Below are positions 36,379 through 45,858 of a DNA stretch of 64,000 nt, one piece after another. Source of the DNA: Planctomycetota bacterium (lineage in GTDB: Bacteria > Planctomycetota > JAJSAM01 > JAJVHW01); contig JAJRPF010000049.1 of the NCBI GenBank assembly GCA_024280885.1, positions 62,001 to 126,000 on the forward strand. The letters are read 5' to 3'. Each line of letters opens with the position of its first letter. Position 1 is the first letter of the stretch. The translations under genes and the position numbers were made by a program. The notes under the pieces are model-generated. The model saw nothing but the letters and a program-made list of their open reading frames with translations, searched no databases and was not told the DNA's origin.

Positions 36379-36382
<4 letters not shown>
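35315..36382 (+). CDS. peptide ABC transporter ATPase (OppD type)
   Basis: The 355-residue ATPase has Walker [10 protein letters not shown]-loop '[11 protein letters not shown]', signature FSGGMRQR, Walker B '[12 protein letters not shown]' and the H-loop '[12 protein letters not shown]'. The C-terminal oligopeptide-binding extension has four Cys ([17 protein letters not shown]) of the kind that can bind an iron-sulfur cluster in OppD/DppD. The GTG start overlaps the permease stop (GTGA), and its own stop overlaps the next GTG, so the three genes are translationally coupled. It powers import together with OppF. Confidence 0.95.
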
Positions 36383-37404
<1,022 letters not shown>

Positions 37405-37463
37405 GGCGCGGCGACGGCGACGGCGCGCGTCGATCGCGCAGTGCAGCGCGATCTCCTACGGGT

Positions 37464-38660
37464 CTACCGGCGAAGGCGCGGGTCCATCGCGTCGCGCAAT
37501 CCCTGACCGAAGAGGTTGAAGGCCGTCAGCGCGATGAAGATGACGATGCCCGGTGCGATGACGAGGTGGGTGAGCCCCTCGGCGACGTACTGACGGCCCT
37601 GGCTGATGATCTCGCCCCACGACGGCGCATTCGGATCGCCGAAGCCGAGGAACGCGAGGGCCGACTCCGTGAGCACGGCGCCCGCCACGCCGAACGCGAC
37701 GGACACGAAGATCGGACCGACCGAGTTCGGCAGGATGTGTTTGAACATGATGCTGGTGCGAGAGATCCCGAGCGCCTCGGCCGCGGTCACGTACTCCTGC
37801 GCCCCGCTCTTCAGCACTTCACCGCGAACGAGGCGGAAGATCCCGGTCCAGCGAATGAAGCCGATCACGATCATGATGTTGACGATTGACGGCGGGAAGA
37901 ATCCGATCACTGCGATGATGAGGAAGAAGGCCGGGAAGCACATCACGATCTCGACGATACGCGAGAGGACGAGATCCAGCCAACCGCGGAAGTAGCCCGC
38001 GACCACGCCGAGGAAGAGACCGATGACGGTCGCGATCCCCATCGCGACCACGCCGACGGTCACGGCCACCACGCAACCGTGGATCAGGCGAGCTAGGACG
38101 TCGCGGCCCTGGTCGTCGGTTCCGATGAGATGCCCCGTCTCGAGTGACGGGCGCAACTTGATCGCCGTTGGATCGAATTGCTTCGGGTTCCATTCGACGA
38201 GCGGCCAGAGAGCGAACCCGAACTCGTCGGGTTCCTGGGCGCGCGCCTCCTTCCACGTCTGCCCTTCAAGGTCGGCGTAGAATTCCGAGAAGGGGAACTC
38301 GCGCTCGCCGAACTCGAAGCTCCGCAGTTTGAAGCGCAGCCCTTGCCACGGCACCCAGTTGTCGACGTACGTGGCGAACGCCGGGAAGCGCATCTCGCCC
38401 TTGTACGTGCAGACGATCGGGCGATCGTTCGCGATGAGCGGGGCGAAGATGGCGACTCCGACGATGGCGATGATCAACCAGAGGCCGAGCATGCCCTGTT
38501 TGTTTTTCCTGAACTGCGTGCGCACGATCGACGCGTAGTTCTGGTTGCTCGTCGACTGGTTGCTCGAGTTCGGGTCGCTCTTCGACTGCTCACTCGCCGA
38601 CGGGAGCAGTTCGATCGCAGCTGTCTCCGCCGCCGCGTCGAAGCGTGTCTTCTTTCTCAT
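37464..38660 (-). CDS. second peptide ABC transporter permease (YejE/OppC type)
   Basis: The 398-residue protein has a polar Ser/Asn-rich cytoplasmic N-terminus, helix 'LGLWLIIAIVGVAIFAPLI', a periplasmic segment of about 110 residues ('CTYKGEMRFPAFATYV', 'FEFGEREFPFSEFYADLEG') and the permease core with 'GTDDQGRDVLARLIHG', EAA loop 'EYVTAAEALGISRTSIMFKHILPNS' and 'ALAFLGFGDPNAPSWG'. Its ATG overlaps the TGA of the upstream WD40-containing permease, so the two are coupled. Third and last gene of the minus-strand operon. Confidence 0.93.
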   Translation of the reverse strand: MRKKTRFDAAAETAAIELLPSASEQSKSDPNSSNQSTSNQNYASIVRTQFRKNKQGMLGLWLIIAIVGVAIFAPLIANDRPIVCTYKGEMRFPAFATYVDNWVPWQGLRFKLRSFEFGEREFPFSEFYADLEGQTWKEARAQEPDEFGFALWPLVEWNPKQFDPTAIKLRPSLETGHLIGTDDQGRDVLARLIHGCVVAVTVGVVAMGIATVIGLFLGVVAGYFRGWLDLVLSRIVEIVMCFPAFFLIIAVIGFFPPSIVNIMIVIGFIRWTGIFRLVRGEVLKSGAQEYVTAAEALGISRTSIMFKHILPNSVGPIFVSVAFGVAGAVLTESALAFLGFGDPNAPSWGEIISQGRQYVAEGLTHLVIAPGIVIFIALTAFNLFGQGLRDAMDPRLRR

Positions 38661-40633
38661 CCGTGCGAGATCCTCGGATCGACAACCGAGTAGAGGATGT
38701 CGGAGATCAGGACGCCGACCAGAGTCAGCAGCGCGCTGAACGTTGTGACGGCCATCACGACCGGGTAGTCGCGCGAGAGGATCGCCTCGAATCCCAGGAG
38801 GCCCATTCCGCGAATACTGAAGATGAACTCGACGATCACGGAGCCGCCGATCATCGCGGGCAACAGGTTACCGATCAGTGTCACGATGGCGATCAGCGAG
38901 TTCCGCAGCGTGTGCTTGTAGACGACGATGAACTCGCTCAACCCCTTGGCGCGCGCCGTGCGGATGAAGTCCTGCTGGATGGTGTCGAGCATCGATGCAC
39001 GGGCGAAGCGTGAGAGACTCGCGAAGCCGCCGTACGTGAGCACGATGGTCGGGAGCACGAGGTGCATTCCAAAGTCCCAGAGCCACGTCAGGTAGCTCAT
39101 GTCGGCGTGGTTACTCGAGTGCAATCCGACCGACGGAAAGAGCGATAAATGCCGTTCCGAGCTCAGGTACATGATGAGGATGGTCGCGAGGAAGAAGTTC
39201 GGCAACGACCAGAGCATGAACACGAAGCCGGACGTGATGTTGTCGAAGAGACCGCCGCGCTTCACAGCGGCTTGGACGCCGAGCGGGATCGACACGAGGT
39301 AGATCAACACGAACGCGAGGGCGTTCAGTCCGAGCGTCACGGGCAAGCGCTCCTTGATCTTGTCCATAACCGGCTTGTTGTCCGTGAACGACCGCCCGAA
39401 GTCGCCGCGCGCCGTCTTCGAGAGCCACGTCCAGTACTGCTTGATCGCCGGTGTCTTGCGCCACGAGTCGGCGGCTGACCAGAGCATTGATCCGTCCGAG
39501 GCGACGGCCAGCCCGTAGACACGTCCGGTGTTCTCCGGCGCCTGTGCGGTTTGCCGCTCTGTTTCGATGTCCCACGTGCGGATCGTCTCGTCGCGACTGC
39601 CGGAGAAGAGTGTGCGGCCGTCGGGATGGAAAGCGACCGCGGTCACCGCGCCGAAATGCCCCATCAGAGTGGCCGACGTCGAACCGGTGTCGGCGTCAAA
39701 GACGCGGACGCTGTTGTCGTCGCACGCGCTCGCGAGAAGCGCGCCGTCGGCGGAGAGCGTGAGAGCGTTGATGGGCTGGTTGTGGCTTCCGACGGTGCGC
39801 GTCGATTTCCACGTCGCGGTGGACCATTCGCGCAACTTCCGGTCGTAGCCCCCGGACCAGAACCGTGCTCCGTCGTCCGATACCGCGAGTGCTGCAACGT
39901 AGTTGTTGTGGTCGGAGAACTGCTTCTCCACGCGCGCCGTTGCCGTCGCGTGCAGACGGATCACGCCGTCGTTGCACGCGGACAGGAATCGCTCTCCGTC
40001 CGGCAGAAACGCCAGATCGCGAACCGGGAGTCGCAACGAGTCACCGCTCGCGATCTCCGCACCGCTCTGCGCGTCGTGAACGCGCAGAGAACCCTCGCCG
40101 TCGGCCGTGATGAGCGTGCCCCCATCGCGTGAGATTGCGATGGCCGTGACACCCGTCGCGTGCGGAGTGAACGTCCGGACGATGGCTCCCGTGCCGCCAT
40201 CGATCGCGAAGACAGCGCCCTTCTTGTCACCGACGAAGAGCTCGACGTTGCCTTCGCCTGGCGCTCGCACGACTGCGTGCGCCCAGTTCTGCAACTCGCC
40301 GATGGCCGCCGTCTCGCGGAGTTCGTCGACCGTCTTGTACTTGTCTGTCGGCATCCAGTCCCGCGACGCCGCCGCCGCGTGGCCATCCCATGCCATCAGG
40401 GTGCGGTGCTCCTCGAGCATTCCCAGGAGCTTCTTCTTGGCCTTGATGGCGTCGCCCTTGCGCCCGCCCGCGTCACCCGATCCCCCCTCGGTCGCTTGCC
40501 GCCCGCCGCCCTGCCCCATCTTCGACGCGACTGGATCGCCCGGCGCCATCAACACGATGAGAAACGTCACGAGCGAGATCCCGAACAGCGTCGGGATCAT
40601 CGCGAACATTCGTTTGATGACGTACGTGAGCAT
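38657..40633 (-). CDS. peptide ABC transporter permease (YejB/OppB type) with a WD40 beta-propeller inserted after the first helix
   Basis: At 658 residues it is nearly twice the usual length. Helix 1 and the APGDP motif (about 10-34) are normal for OppB/YejB. Residues about 118-395 then form seven WD40-like blades, for example 'GTLITADGEGSLRVHD', 'ARFWSGGYDRKLREWS', 'ALLASACDDNSVRVFD' and 'RTLFSGSRDETIRTWD'. The permease resumes at 'WLSKTARGDFGRSFTDNKPV' and the core (about 430-650) is complete, including EAA loop 'DFIRTARAKGLSEFIVVYKHTLRNS'. By OppB topology the propeller would be periplasmic. It may hold the binding protein or sense substrate; this is inference. It lies 7 bp after the binding-protein gene. 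Confidence 0.93.
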   Translation of the reverse strand: MLTYVIKRMFAMIPTLFGISLVTFLIVLMAPGDPVASKMGQGGGRQATEGGSGDAGGRKGDAIKAKKKLLGMLEEHRTLMAWDGHAAAASRDWMPTDKYKTVDELRETAAIGELQNWAHAVVRAPGEGNVELFVGDKKGAVFAIDGGTGAIVRTFTPHATGVTAIAISRDGGTLITADGEGSLRVHDAQSGAEIASGDSLRLPVRDLAFLPDGERFLSACNDGVIRLHATATARVEKQFSDHNNYVAALAVSDDGARFWSGGYDRKLREWSTATWKSTRTVGSHNQPINALTLSADGALLASACDDNSVRVFDADTGSTSATLMGHFGAVTAVAFHPDGRTLFSGSRDETIRTWDIETERQTAQAPENTGRVYGLAVASDGSMLWSAADSWRKTPAIKQYWTWLSKTARGDFGRSFTDNKPVMDKIKERLPVTLGLNALAFVLIYLVSIPLGVQAAVKRGGLFDNITSGFVFMLWSLPNFFLATILIMYLSSERHLSLFPSVGLHSSNHADMSYLTWLWDFGMHLVLPTIVLTYGGFASLSRFARASMLDTIQQDFIRTARAKGLSEFIVVYKHTLRNSLIAIVTLIGNLLPAMIGGSVIVEFIFSIRGMGLLGFEAILSRDYPVVMAVTTFSALLTLVGVLISDILYSVVDPRISHG

Positions 40634-40640
40634 GCGCGGG

Positions 40641-42566
40641 CTACTTGTGCAGCACGTTCTCCGGCTCGACCCAGAAGTCGTACATCCGGAGGCCCGCAGC
40701 GCGCACCTTCACGCCTTCGAACCGCTTGTTCTGAAGAACGGAAACGAGACCGTGCACCAATAGCGTCTCGGGTTGCGCCTCGTAGTAGAGCTTGTTGAAC
40801 TCGTGGTAGAGCGCGATGCGCTTCTTCTCGTCGAACTCCTGCCGCATCGCTGTCAGCAGCTCATCGACGCGATCGTCACGCCAGCCAGCAGAGTTGCCGC
40901 CGCGGGGGCGGTCCTGCGAACTGTGGTACGAGTCGTAGGGGTCGAGCCACGGATCCGGAAACGAGTTGTAGAGACAGACGCCGTCCCACTCGCGGTTCTC
41001 GAAGTCCTCGAAGAACTTCGCCCACTCGAGCGCGCGCAGCGTCATGCGGATGCCGACCTTCTTGCACGCGTCCTCGATTGCGCCTCCGACGCGGATGAAG
41101 AACGTGCGCCCGGACGGGACCTTGAACTCCCATTCGAACGGCTTGCCATCCTTGTCCAGAATGCCGTCGCCGTCTGTGTCGGTCCAACCCGCTTCTGCGA
41201 GGAGTTCCTTGGCTCGTTCGAGGTCGAACGCATGTGGCTCGAGATCGTCCGAGTAGATCGGATACGTGCGCTTGAAGGGGAGGACGGCGATCGTGCCGAG
41301 ACCGCGCTCGATCTCGTCGAGGAGCCACTGACGGTTGATGAGATGAGTCATCGCCGTACGCACTCGCGCGTCGTCGAACGGTGGCTGACGGCAGTTCCAG
41401 GCGACGAACGAGTACGCGAGACCCATGTGGTCGTACTCGAAGTAGTTCGCGATGTCGGTGATCGTCGGGTCCTTGCTGAGCTGATCCTGCCAGCGGTCGG
41501 AGTCCACGACGGTGACGTCGAATTCCTGACGTCGGAATGCCTCGAATGCGCTCACGGCGTCGGAGATGTAGATCCATCGGAGCTGCTTGAAGTTGTACCA
41601 ATCCGGGTGTACCTGCATGCCGTGCCAGAACGGGTTCTGCACGAGCTTCAAGTACTCGTCTGACATGTCGGCTTCGTCGGCCAGGTAGTAGGGGCCGGTG
41701 CCGGGGCACGGGATGCGGATTTGGTTGAAGACCGCGCCGAATCCAGGTTTCCCGGGCGACGTCGCGAAGTCCTCGATCTCAAGTCGCTCGGCAAAGAGCG
41801 GGATCTGCTCCTCGTACCACCCCTTGTTCAGGATGCGCAGGGAGTAGCCGACCGAGTAGAGGCCGCGCCAGTACTTCTTCCGGTACCTGACGACGACGGT
41901 GTACGGGGCAGGTGTCTTGAGCGACTCGACGTCCTCGAACTCGCCGCGCATGTGCTCGGCTTCGACCTCGGGGTCGCGCATCACGTCGAACGAGAATTTC
42001 ACGTCTGCCGACGTGAACGGTCGCCCGTCCGCGAACTGCACGCCGCGGCGTAGGTGATACGTGTACGTCAGCTTGTCGTCTGAGATCTCCCAACTCGTTG
42101 CGAGCTCGGGAATGACCCGGGTCAGATCCTCGGCGTCGACGTCCATCATGCGACCGAGGATGAACTTCGTGCACTGCGACGTCAGACCCTCGTTCGACGT
42201 GTAGAAGTTGAGCGTTCCGGGAGGACTGATTGTCCGGCTGACATACCAGTCGTTCTGCGGCCGCGGCTTGTCCTGTATCCGCAACGGCGCGTCCGGAACC
42301 GCGCCCTCGACGTACGTGACATTCGCGCGCGCGCCGCCCCAACCGACGGCGACGACCGGCGACGGATCCGCGGTGACGCGCGCCGACGAGACGGGCATGC
42401 TCCCGCCACCACCACCGCTGAATCCGCCTTGCTCGACCTGCTTGCGCAACTCGATGAACTGCTTCTCCAGCCGGTCGTTCGAGCACGTCGCCGTTGTCGT
42501 GGCGACCAACACGCCCGCGAGAAGCACGCCGTTCACGATCTGCAGAGTGATGTTGCCGTCAGCCAT
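40641..42566 (-). CDS. second peptide ABC transporter substrate-binding protein, membrane-anchored
   Basis: The 641-residue SBP_bac_5 protein has an N-terminal helix ('ITLQIVNGVLLAGVLVATTTATC') without a clear lipobox, then a short coiled segment and a Gly-rich linker before the binding domain ('LNFYTSNEGLTSQCTKFILGRMM', 'VQFADGRPFTSADVKFSFDVM', 'VAWNCRQPPFDDARVRTAMTHLINRQWLLDEI'). A DxDxDG loop ('TDTDGDGILDKDG') may bind calcium. GGAGGG 5 bp before ATG 42566 decides the start. First gene of the minus-strand operon; a tethered binding protein fits with the propeller-bearing permease next to it. Confidence 0.9.
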   Translation of the reverse strand: MADGNITLQIVNGVLLAGVLVATTTATCSNDRLEKQFIELRKQVEQGGFSGGGGGSMPVSSARVTADPSPVVAVGWGGARANVTYVEGAVPDAPLRIQDKPRPQNDWYVSRTISPPGTLNFYTSNEGLTSQCTKFILGRMMDVDAEDLTRVIPELATSWEISDDKLTYTYHLRRGVQFADGRPFTSADVKFSFDVMRDPEVEAEHMRGEFEDVESLKTPAPYTVVVRYRKKYWRGLYSVGYSLRILNKGWYEEQIPLFAERLEIEDFATSPGKPGFGAVFNQIRIPCPGTGPYYLADEADMSDEYLKLVQNPFWHGMQVHPDWYNFKQLRWIYISDAVSAFEAFRRQEFDVTVVDSDRWQDQLSKDPTITDIANYFEYDHMGLAYSFVAWNCRQPPFDDARVRTAMTHLINRQWLLDEIERGLGTIAVLPFKRTYPIYSDDLEPHAFDLERAKELLAEAGWTDTDGDGILDKDGKPFEWEFKVPSGRTFFIRVGGAIEDACKKVGIRMTLRALEWAKFFEDFENREWDGVCLYNSFPDPWLDPYDSYHSSQDRPRGGNSAGWRDDRVDELLTAMRQEFDEKKRIALYHEFNKLYYEAQPETLLVHGLVSVLQNKRFEGVKVRAAGLRMYDFWVEPENVLHK

Positions 42567-42784
42567 CGAGTCCCTCCCCGGGCCGAATGGGCACCGGACG
42601 CAGCAGTGTAAGCCGCGCCGGGAGCGAGTCGCTCGTCCAATCGAGGTCCGAGCGCGAGGTGCCGGCGGCGGGCCTCGATGGGGGGGGGCTCGGCGGGAGG
42701 AGTTTGGCAGGGGCCAGCGCGGTTGTTGCCCGACGGTTGCGGCTCTCAGCGGGTACCGCGCGTCGGCGCCGAGAGGCCGTGGTT
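42567..42784. other. intergenic region upstream of second transporter operon
   Basis: Holds the leader of the minus-strand transporter operon, including a run of nine G near 42680. No gene supported; open frames here are composition artefacts continuing into the repeat. Confidence 0.4.
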
Positions 42785-43203
42785 GCCCTCGATGGGTGTG
42801 ACTTTCCAGAGGGTACCCGGGCTTCGGCGCTCGACCTGGCTCGGGCTGGCAACCCAACAGAGCGCCGCAGACCGGGGACCCGGAGACACGTGGGAGATTG
42901 TGGCCTTTCGGTGGATCGCCGCGACAGCCGTGATTCGCAGGCGTCCGACAGTTCAGAGGGGCTTACGAGAGCCGAGCGCGGGGCGCGCTGTGTGCGCCGC
43001 GCACGCAGCGTGAAGTGCGCGGTGAGGCGTAGGAGTGGAATCCGCCTGCTGAGTCCCGACCTCGCGACGGGCAAACGCGCCGCGTCGAGCGTTCGGGCCA
43101 ATGCGAGGCAGAGACCTCCGAGCGCAGCCCCAGACGAAGCTCGCGGAGCCGCGAGAGAAGCCGAACACCCGAGCGAAGCGAGGGGTGCCGACGGAGTCGG
43201 CAC
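42785..43203. repeat. interspersed repeat, copy A (about 419 bp)
   Basis: Closely matches 45859-46276 over its whole length and 44752-44963 over its first half. Landmarks are GAGGGTACCCGGGC near the left end, GACCGGGGACCCGG, CACGCAGCGTGAAG and, at the right end, an 8-bp perfect hairpin GTGCCGAC-GGA-GTCGGCAC (43185-43203). Both strands stay open in several frames, which produces long false ORFs. No transposase or clear target duplication is visible. Confidence 0.88.
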
Positions 43204-43257
43204 AGAAAGAGCAGAAGGAAGAGCGACGAAGTCGCTCCGAGCGCGCTCCAGTCGGTC

Positions 43258-44610
43258 CTACGGACTACGACGCCGCTTCCGCCCACCCGGGTTGGGGTTG
43301 CGCGGCGTAGGGGTCTTGCGCGCCTTCCGCGCCCGCTCCCAGAACGCCGACTTCTGCTTGGTGGGCGTGCCCTGCTTCCACTTCGGCCGTTCGTCGGCTT
43401 TCCGCTGCCGCTCCTCTTCCTTGCGGCGCAGATCCTGGCGCGGGATGAGTGGGTCGAGGCCTTCGGGGCGCTGGCCGTAGTCGAAGCCCTCGTAGGTGAC
43501 GAGCTCAATCTCTACACCGACGCCCTCGGCGATCCGCTGCAGGTCGTCCTTCTCCGGTGGGGCAGCGAGCGTGATCGCCGTGCCCTCGCCGAACGCGCGC
43601 GCCGTGCGACCGACGCGGTGGAGATAGCGCTCGGCCTTCTTCGGGAGGTCGAAGTTGATGACGTGCGTGAGGCGCCGCAGGTCGAGGCCACGTTCGGCCA
43701 AGTCCGTTGCGATCAGGACGCGCAGCGTGCCCTCGCGGAAGGCGGCGAGTGCGGCGTCGCGATCCTCCTGCGTGCGGCCGGCGTGGAGTGAGTCGGCGGG
43801 GGGGCCCTCGTCATTGAGAACCCGCGCGAGCGCACCGCAGCGGAAGCGACTGTTGACGAAGACGAGCGCCGAACCGATGGCGTCGTCCTTCAAGAGGTGG
43901 ACGAGCAGGAGTCGCTTCATCGGTGCGCGGACGAGCGTCGCTTCATGGCGGATGCCCGCAGGCACGGGATGCGCCACGTCCTCTTCGGCTCGGATGCGCG
44001 CGGGATCGTCGAGCATCTCCGCAGCGAGTTCCTCGATCGCCGTGGGAATGGTCGCGGAGAAGAGCAACGTGTGGCGCGGGATCGGGAGCAACTCGAGGCA
44101 GCGGCGCACGTCGGGCAAGAACCCGAGGTCGAGCATGCGGTCCGCTTCGTCAAGCACCACGTTCGTGCAACGGTCTGCGCAGAATGCTCCGCGCCGCGCG
44201 TGATCCAGGAGCCGGCCCGGTGTCGCGATGACAAGGTCGCAACCGTCCTTGAGCGCGCGGGCTTGCGGCTGCCGCGGCGTGCCGCCGGTCACGAGCACAC
44301 TGATCAACCCGAGCGGGGCGAGGATCGTATCTGCGACCTGCCGGACCTGCGCCGCCAACTCGCGGGTCGGCGCCAGAATGAGCGCGCGCGGCTCCACGCC
44401 AGACGAGCTTGCAAGGAGTCGGACAGCCAGCGGGATGAGGAACGCCAGCGTCTTCCCGCTCCCGGTCTCGGCCGAGACGACGACGTCGCGACCTGAGAGA
44501 GCGGGCGGGAGCGTGTCGCGTTGGACGGGGAGCGGGGTGGAGAACCCGGCCTCGGCGAGCGCGTCGAGGAGGGGGGAGGGAAGGTCGAAAGAGGCGAAGC
44601 CGTCGGTCAC
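43258..44610 (-). CDS. DEAD-box RNA helicase (RhlE-like)
   Basis: The 450-residue ATP-dependent helicase has the Q-motif region ('FASFDLPSPLLDALAEAGFSTPLPVQ'), motif I AETGSGKT, Ia PTRELA, Ib TPGRLL, II DEAD, III SAT, and in the second RecA domain 'IATDLAERGLDL' and 'HRVGRTAR'. A basic C-terminal tail rich in Lys/Arg follows, as in RhlE. It remodels RNA, for example in ribosome assembly or decay. The open frame extends upstream into repeat copy C, so the start is the GTG at 44610, just before the Q-motif; no good Shine-Dalgarno is seen. It lies between two repeat copies. Confidence 0.93.
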   Translation of the reverse strand: MTDGFASFDLPSPLLDALAEAGFSTPLPVQRDTLPPALSGRDVVVSAETGSGKTLAFLIPLAVRLLASSSGVEPRALILAPTRELAAQVRQVADTILAPLGLISVLVTGGTPRQPQARALKDGCDLVIATPGRLLDHARRGAFCADRCTNVVLDEADRMLDLGFLPDVRRCLELLPIPRHTLLFSATIPTAIEELAAEMLDDPARIRAEEDVAHPVPAGIRHEATLVRAPMKRLLLVHLLKDDAIGSALVFVNSRFRCGALARVLNDEGPPADSLHAGRTQEDRDAALAAFREGTLRVLIATDLAERGLDLRRLTHVINFDLPKKAERYLHRVGRTARAFGEGTAITLAAPPEKDDLQRIAEGVGVEIELVTYEGFDYGQRPEGLDPLIPRQDLRRKEEERQRKADERPKWKQGTPTKQKSAFWERARKARKTPTPRNPNPGGRKRRRSP

Positions 44611-44751
44611 GAACGTGATTGTGGACCGCGGCGGCGCACAGCGGAAGCTGCACACGAGACGGGGCGCGGGGGACGTGGGCGCGGTTGGGGCATCCGGGCG
44701 GGTCGGGGCGGAGGGTCCATCCGCGGGTATCGGGGATCGGAGGCTGTGCGG

Positions 44752-45015
44752 ATGCCCCTGACGTGCGTGGCTTCTCAGAGGGTACCCGGGCATCGGCGCT
44801 CGAACTGGCTCCGGCTGGCAACCCCGTGGAGCGCCGCTGACCGGGGACCCGGCACAACGTGCGAGAGCCTGCGATCCAGGTGGCTCGTCCTACCAGTCCG
44901 GACCGCCCGGTTGCCGGCATGGCAGCGGCTCCGACAGCTCAGAGGGGCTCGCGAGAGCTGAGCAACCCCTGATCGAGCGTTTCGCAGGCTCAAAAGGCGC
45001 GAAAGCAGACCCGGT
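44752..45015. repeat. interspersed repeat, copy C (partial) plus dispersed 24-bp motif
   Basis: 44752-44963 matches the left half of repeats A and B (GAGGGTACCCGGGCATCGG, GACCGGGGACCCGG, CAGAGGGGCTCGCGAGAG). It breaks off and is followed at 44992-45015 by 24 bases identical to 7026-7049, the arm of the inverted repeat beside the esterase gene. The junction suggests two mobile or recombining elements meet here. Confidence 0.8.
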
Positions 45016-45057
45016 ATGGCCCGGAGCCTATGGTCCGGAGCCTGGTGCTCTCGGGCC

Positions 45058-45444
45058 TCACCAGATCACGTCGACGTCATAGTCCTGAAACGCTGGGTCG
45101 CGCGACAGAATCGGGATCCGTTCGACTTGCGCTTGCGCGACGAGCAGTCGATCGAAGGGGTCCCGGTGGTGCGGCGGCAATGCGGTAACTCGAAACGCGT
45201 GCTCGTGTTCGATCGGAAGGGACCCGATCCGCTGCCGGCGAAGGAGTTCGGGGAAGAACTCGCCCGGCGCCTTCGCCAGTTCTATCCGGCCGAGCGCGTA
45301 CTTGATCGAGACCTCCCAGGAACTCGCCGCGCTCCAAAGGAGTTCGTTCTCGGCGTCCCTGAACGCAGCACGCGCTCGGTCGGAGAGTCGCGCTGAATCG
45401 AGTAGCCAGAACAGGAGGGCGTGCGTGTCGAGGAGGAGCCTCAT
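45058..45444 (-). CDS. PIN-domain toxin (VapC family)
   Basis: The 128-residue protein begins MRLLLDTHALLFWLL, with the PIN acidic residues Asp6, Glu44 ('SSWEVSIK'), Asp95/Asp98 ('HHRDPFDRLLVAQA') and Asp116 ('SRDPAF'). PIN toxins are Mg-dependent RNases that cleave tRNA or rRNA when free of antitoxin. Length is normal and all catalytic acids are present, so it should be active. The ATG overlaps the antitoxin stop (ATGA). Second gene of a toxin-antitoxin pair between repeat copies. Confidence 0.92.
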   Translation of the reverse strand: MRLLLDTHALLFWLLDSARLSDRARAAFRDAENELLWSAASSWEVSIKYALGRIELAKAPGEFFPELLRRQRIGSLPIEHEHAFRVTALPPHHRDPFDRLLVAQAQVERIPILSRDPAFQDYDVDVIW

Positions 45445-45674
45445 CCCTCGAACTCTCGGAGAACCTCTCCCGGTAAAGGCGCATCGAAATCGTCACGGAT
45501 GGTGATCTGCCCTTTCGCCATCCCGGGCTCGCGGGGTGCTGGCGGGGCGTCGAACGGCAGGAGTCGTGCGATGGGCTTGCCCGCGCGGGCAATCACGATG
45601 TCCTCCCCTGCGAGGACGCGACGCAGGAGCTCGGACAGTCGGGTCTTCGCCTCGTGGATATTCACCGTCGTCAT
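45441..45674 (-). CDS. Phd/YefM-family antitoxin
   Basis: The 77-residue protein MTTVNIHEAKTRLSELLRRV..'EDIVIARAGKPIARLLPFD' is the DNA-binding part of the Phd/YefM fold, followed by a short tail that would wrap the toxin. It neutralises the VapC-type toxin and usually represses its own operon. The open frame continues upstream through 12-bp tandem repeats, but the family N-terminus starts at 45674. The repeats just upstream are good candidates for its operator. Confidence 0.9.
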   Translation of the reverse strand: MTTVNIHEAKTRLSELLRRVLAGEDIVIARAGKPIARLLPFDAPPAPREPGMAKGQITIRDDFDAPLPGEVLREFEG

Positions 45675-45690
45675 GGCTTCATGATGAACT

Positions 45691-45743
45691 AAGTCGAGAA
45701 CTAAGTCGAGGACCGAGTCGAGGACCGAGTCGAGGGCCGAGTC
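45691..45743 (-). promoter_or_regulatory. four-and-a-half 12-bp tandem repeats upstream of the toxin-antitoxin operon
   Basis: Units on the plus strand are AAGTCGAGAACT, AAGTCGAGGACC, GAGTCGAGGACC, GAGTCGAGGGCC and GAGTC, ending 17 bp before the antitoxin start. Antitoxin/toxin complexes bind repeated operators, so this could be the autoregulatory site. That function is inferred from position only; the array may also be a simple slippage product. Confidence 0.55.
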
Positions 45744-45858
45744 TGCTACATCCCGCGGCCACCGCATCGATACGGCGGTTCACGATCGCGAGGCGCCGCG
45801 CCCGCGAACCCGGCATGGTCCCGATGGTTCCGAGCCTGAAGGGGGGAGGGCGGCGATG

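Noticed and set aside
42559-43203. Arg/Ser-rich ORFs in the interspersed repeats (also 45746-46556 and 45880-46284)
   Set aside because: The same sequence is open in several frames on both strands and truncates freely in copy C; this is repeat DNA, not conserved protein.
45691-45743. CRISPR array
   Set aside because: Units are 12-bp direct repeats with no spacers; the other repeats here are 238-bp tandems or dispersed copies. No cas gene is present.
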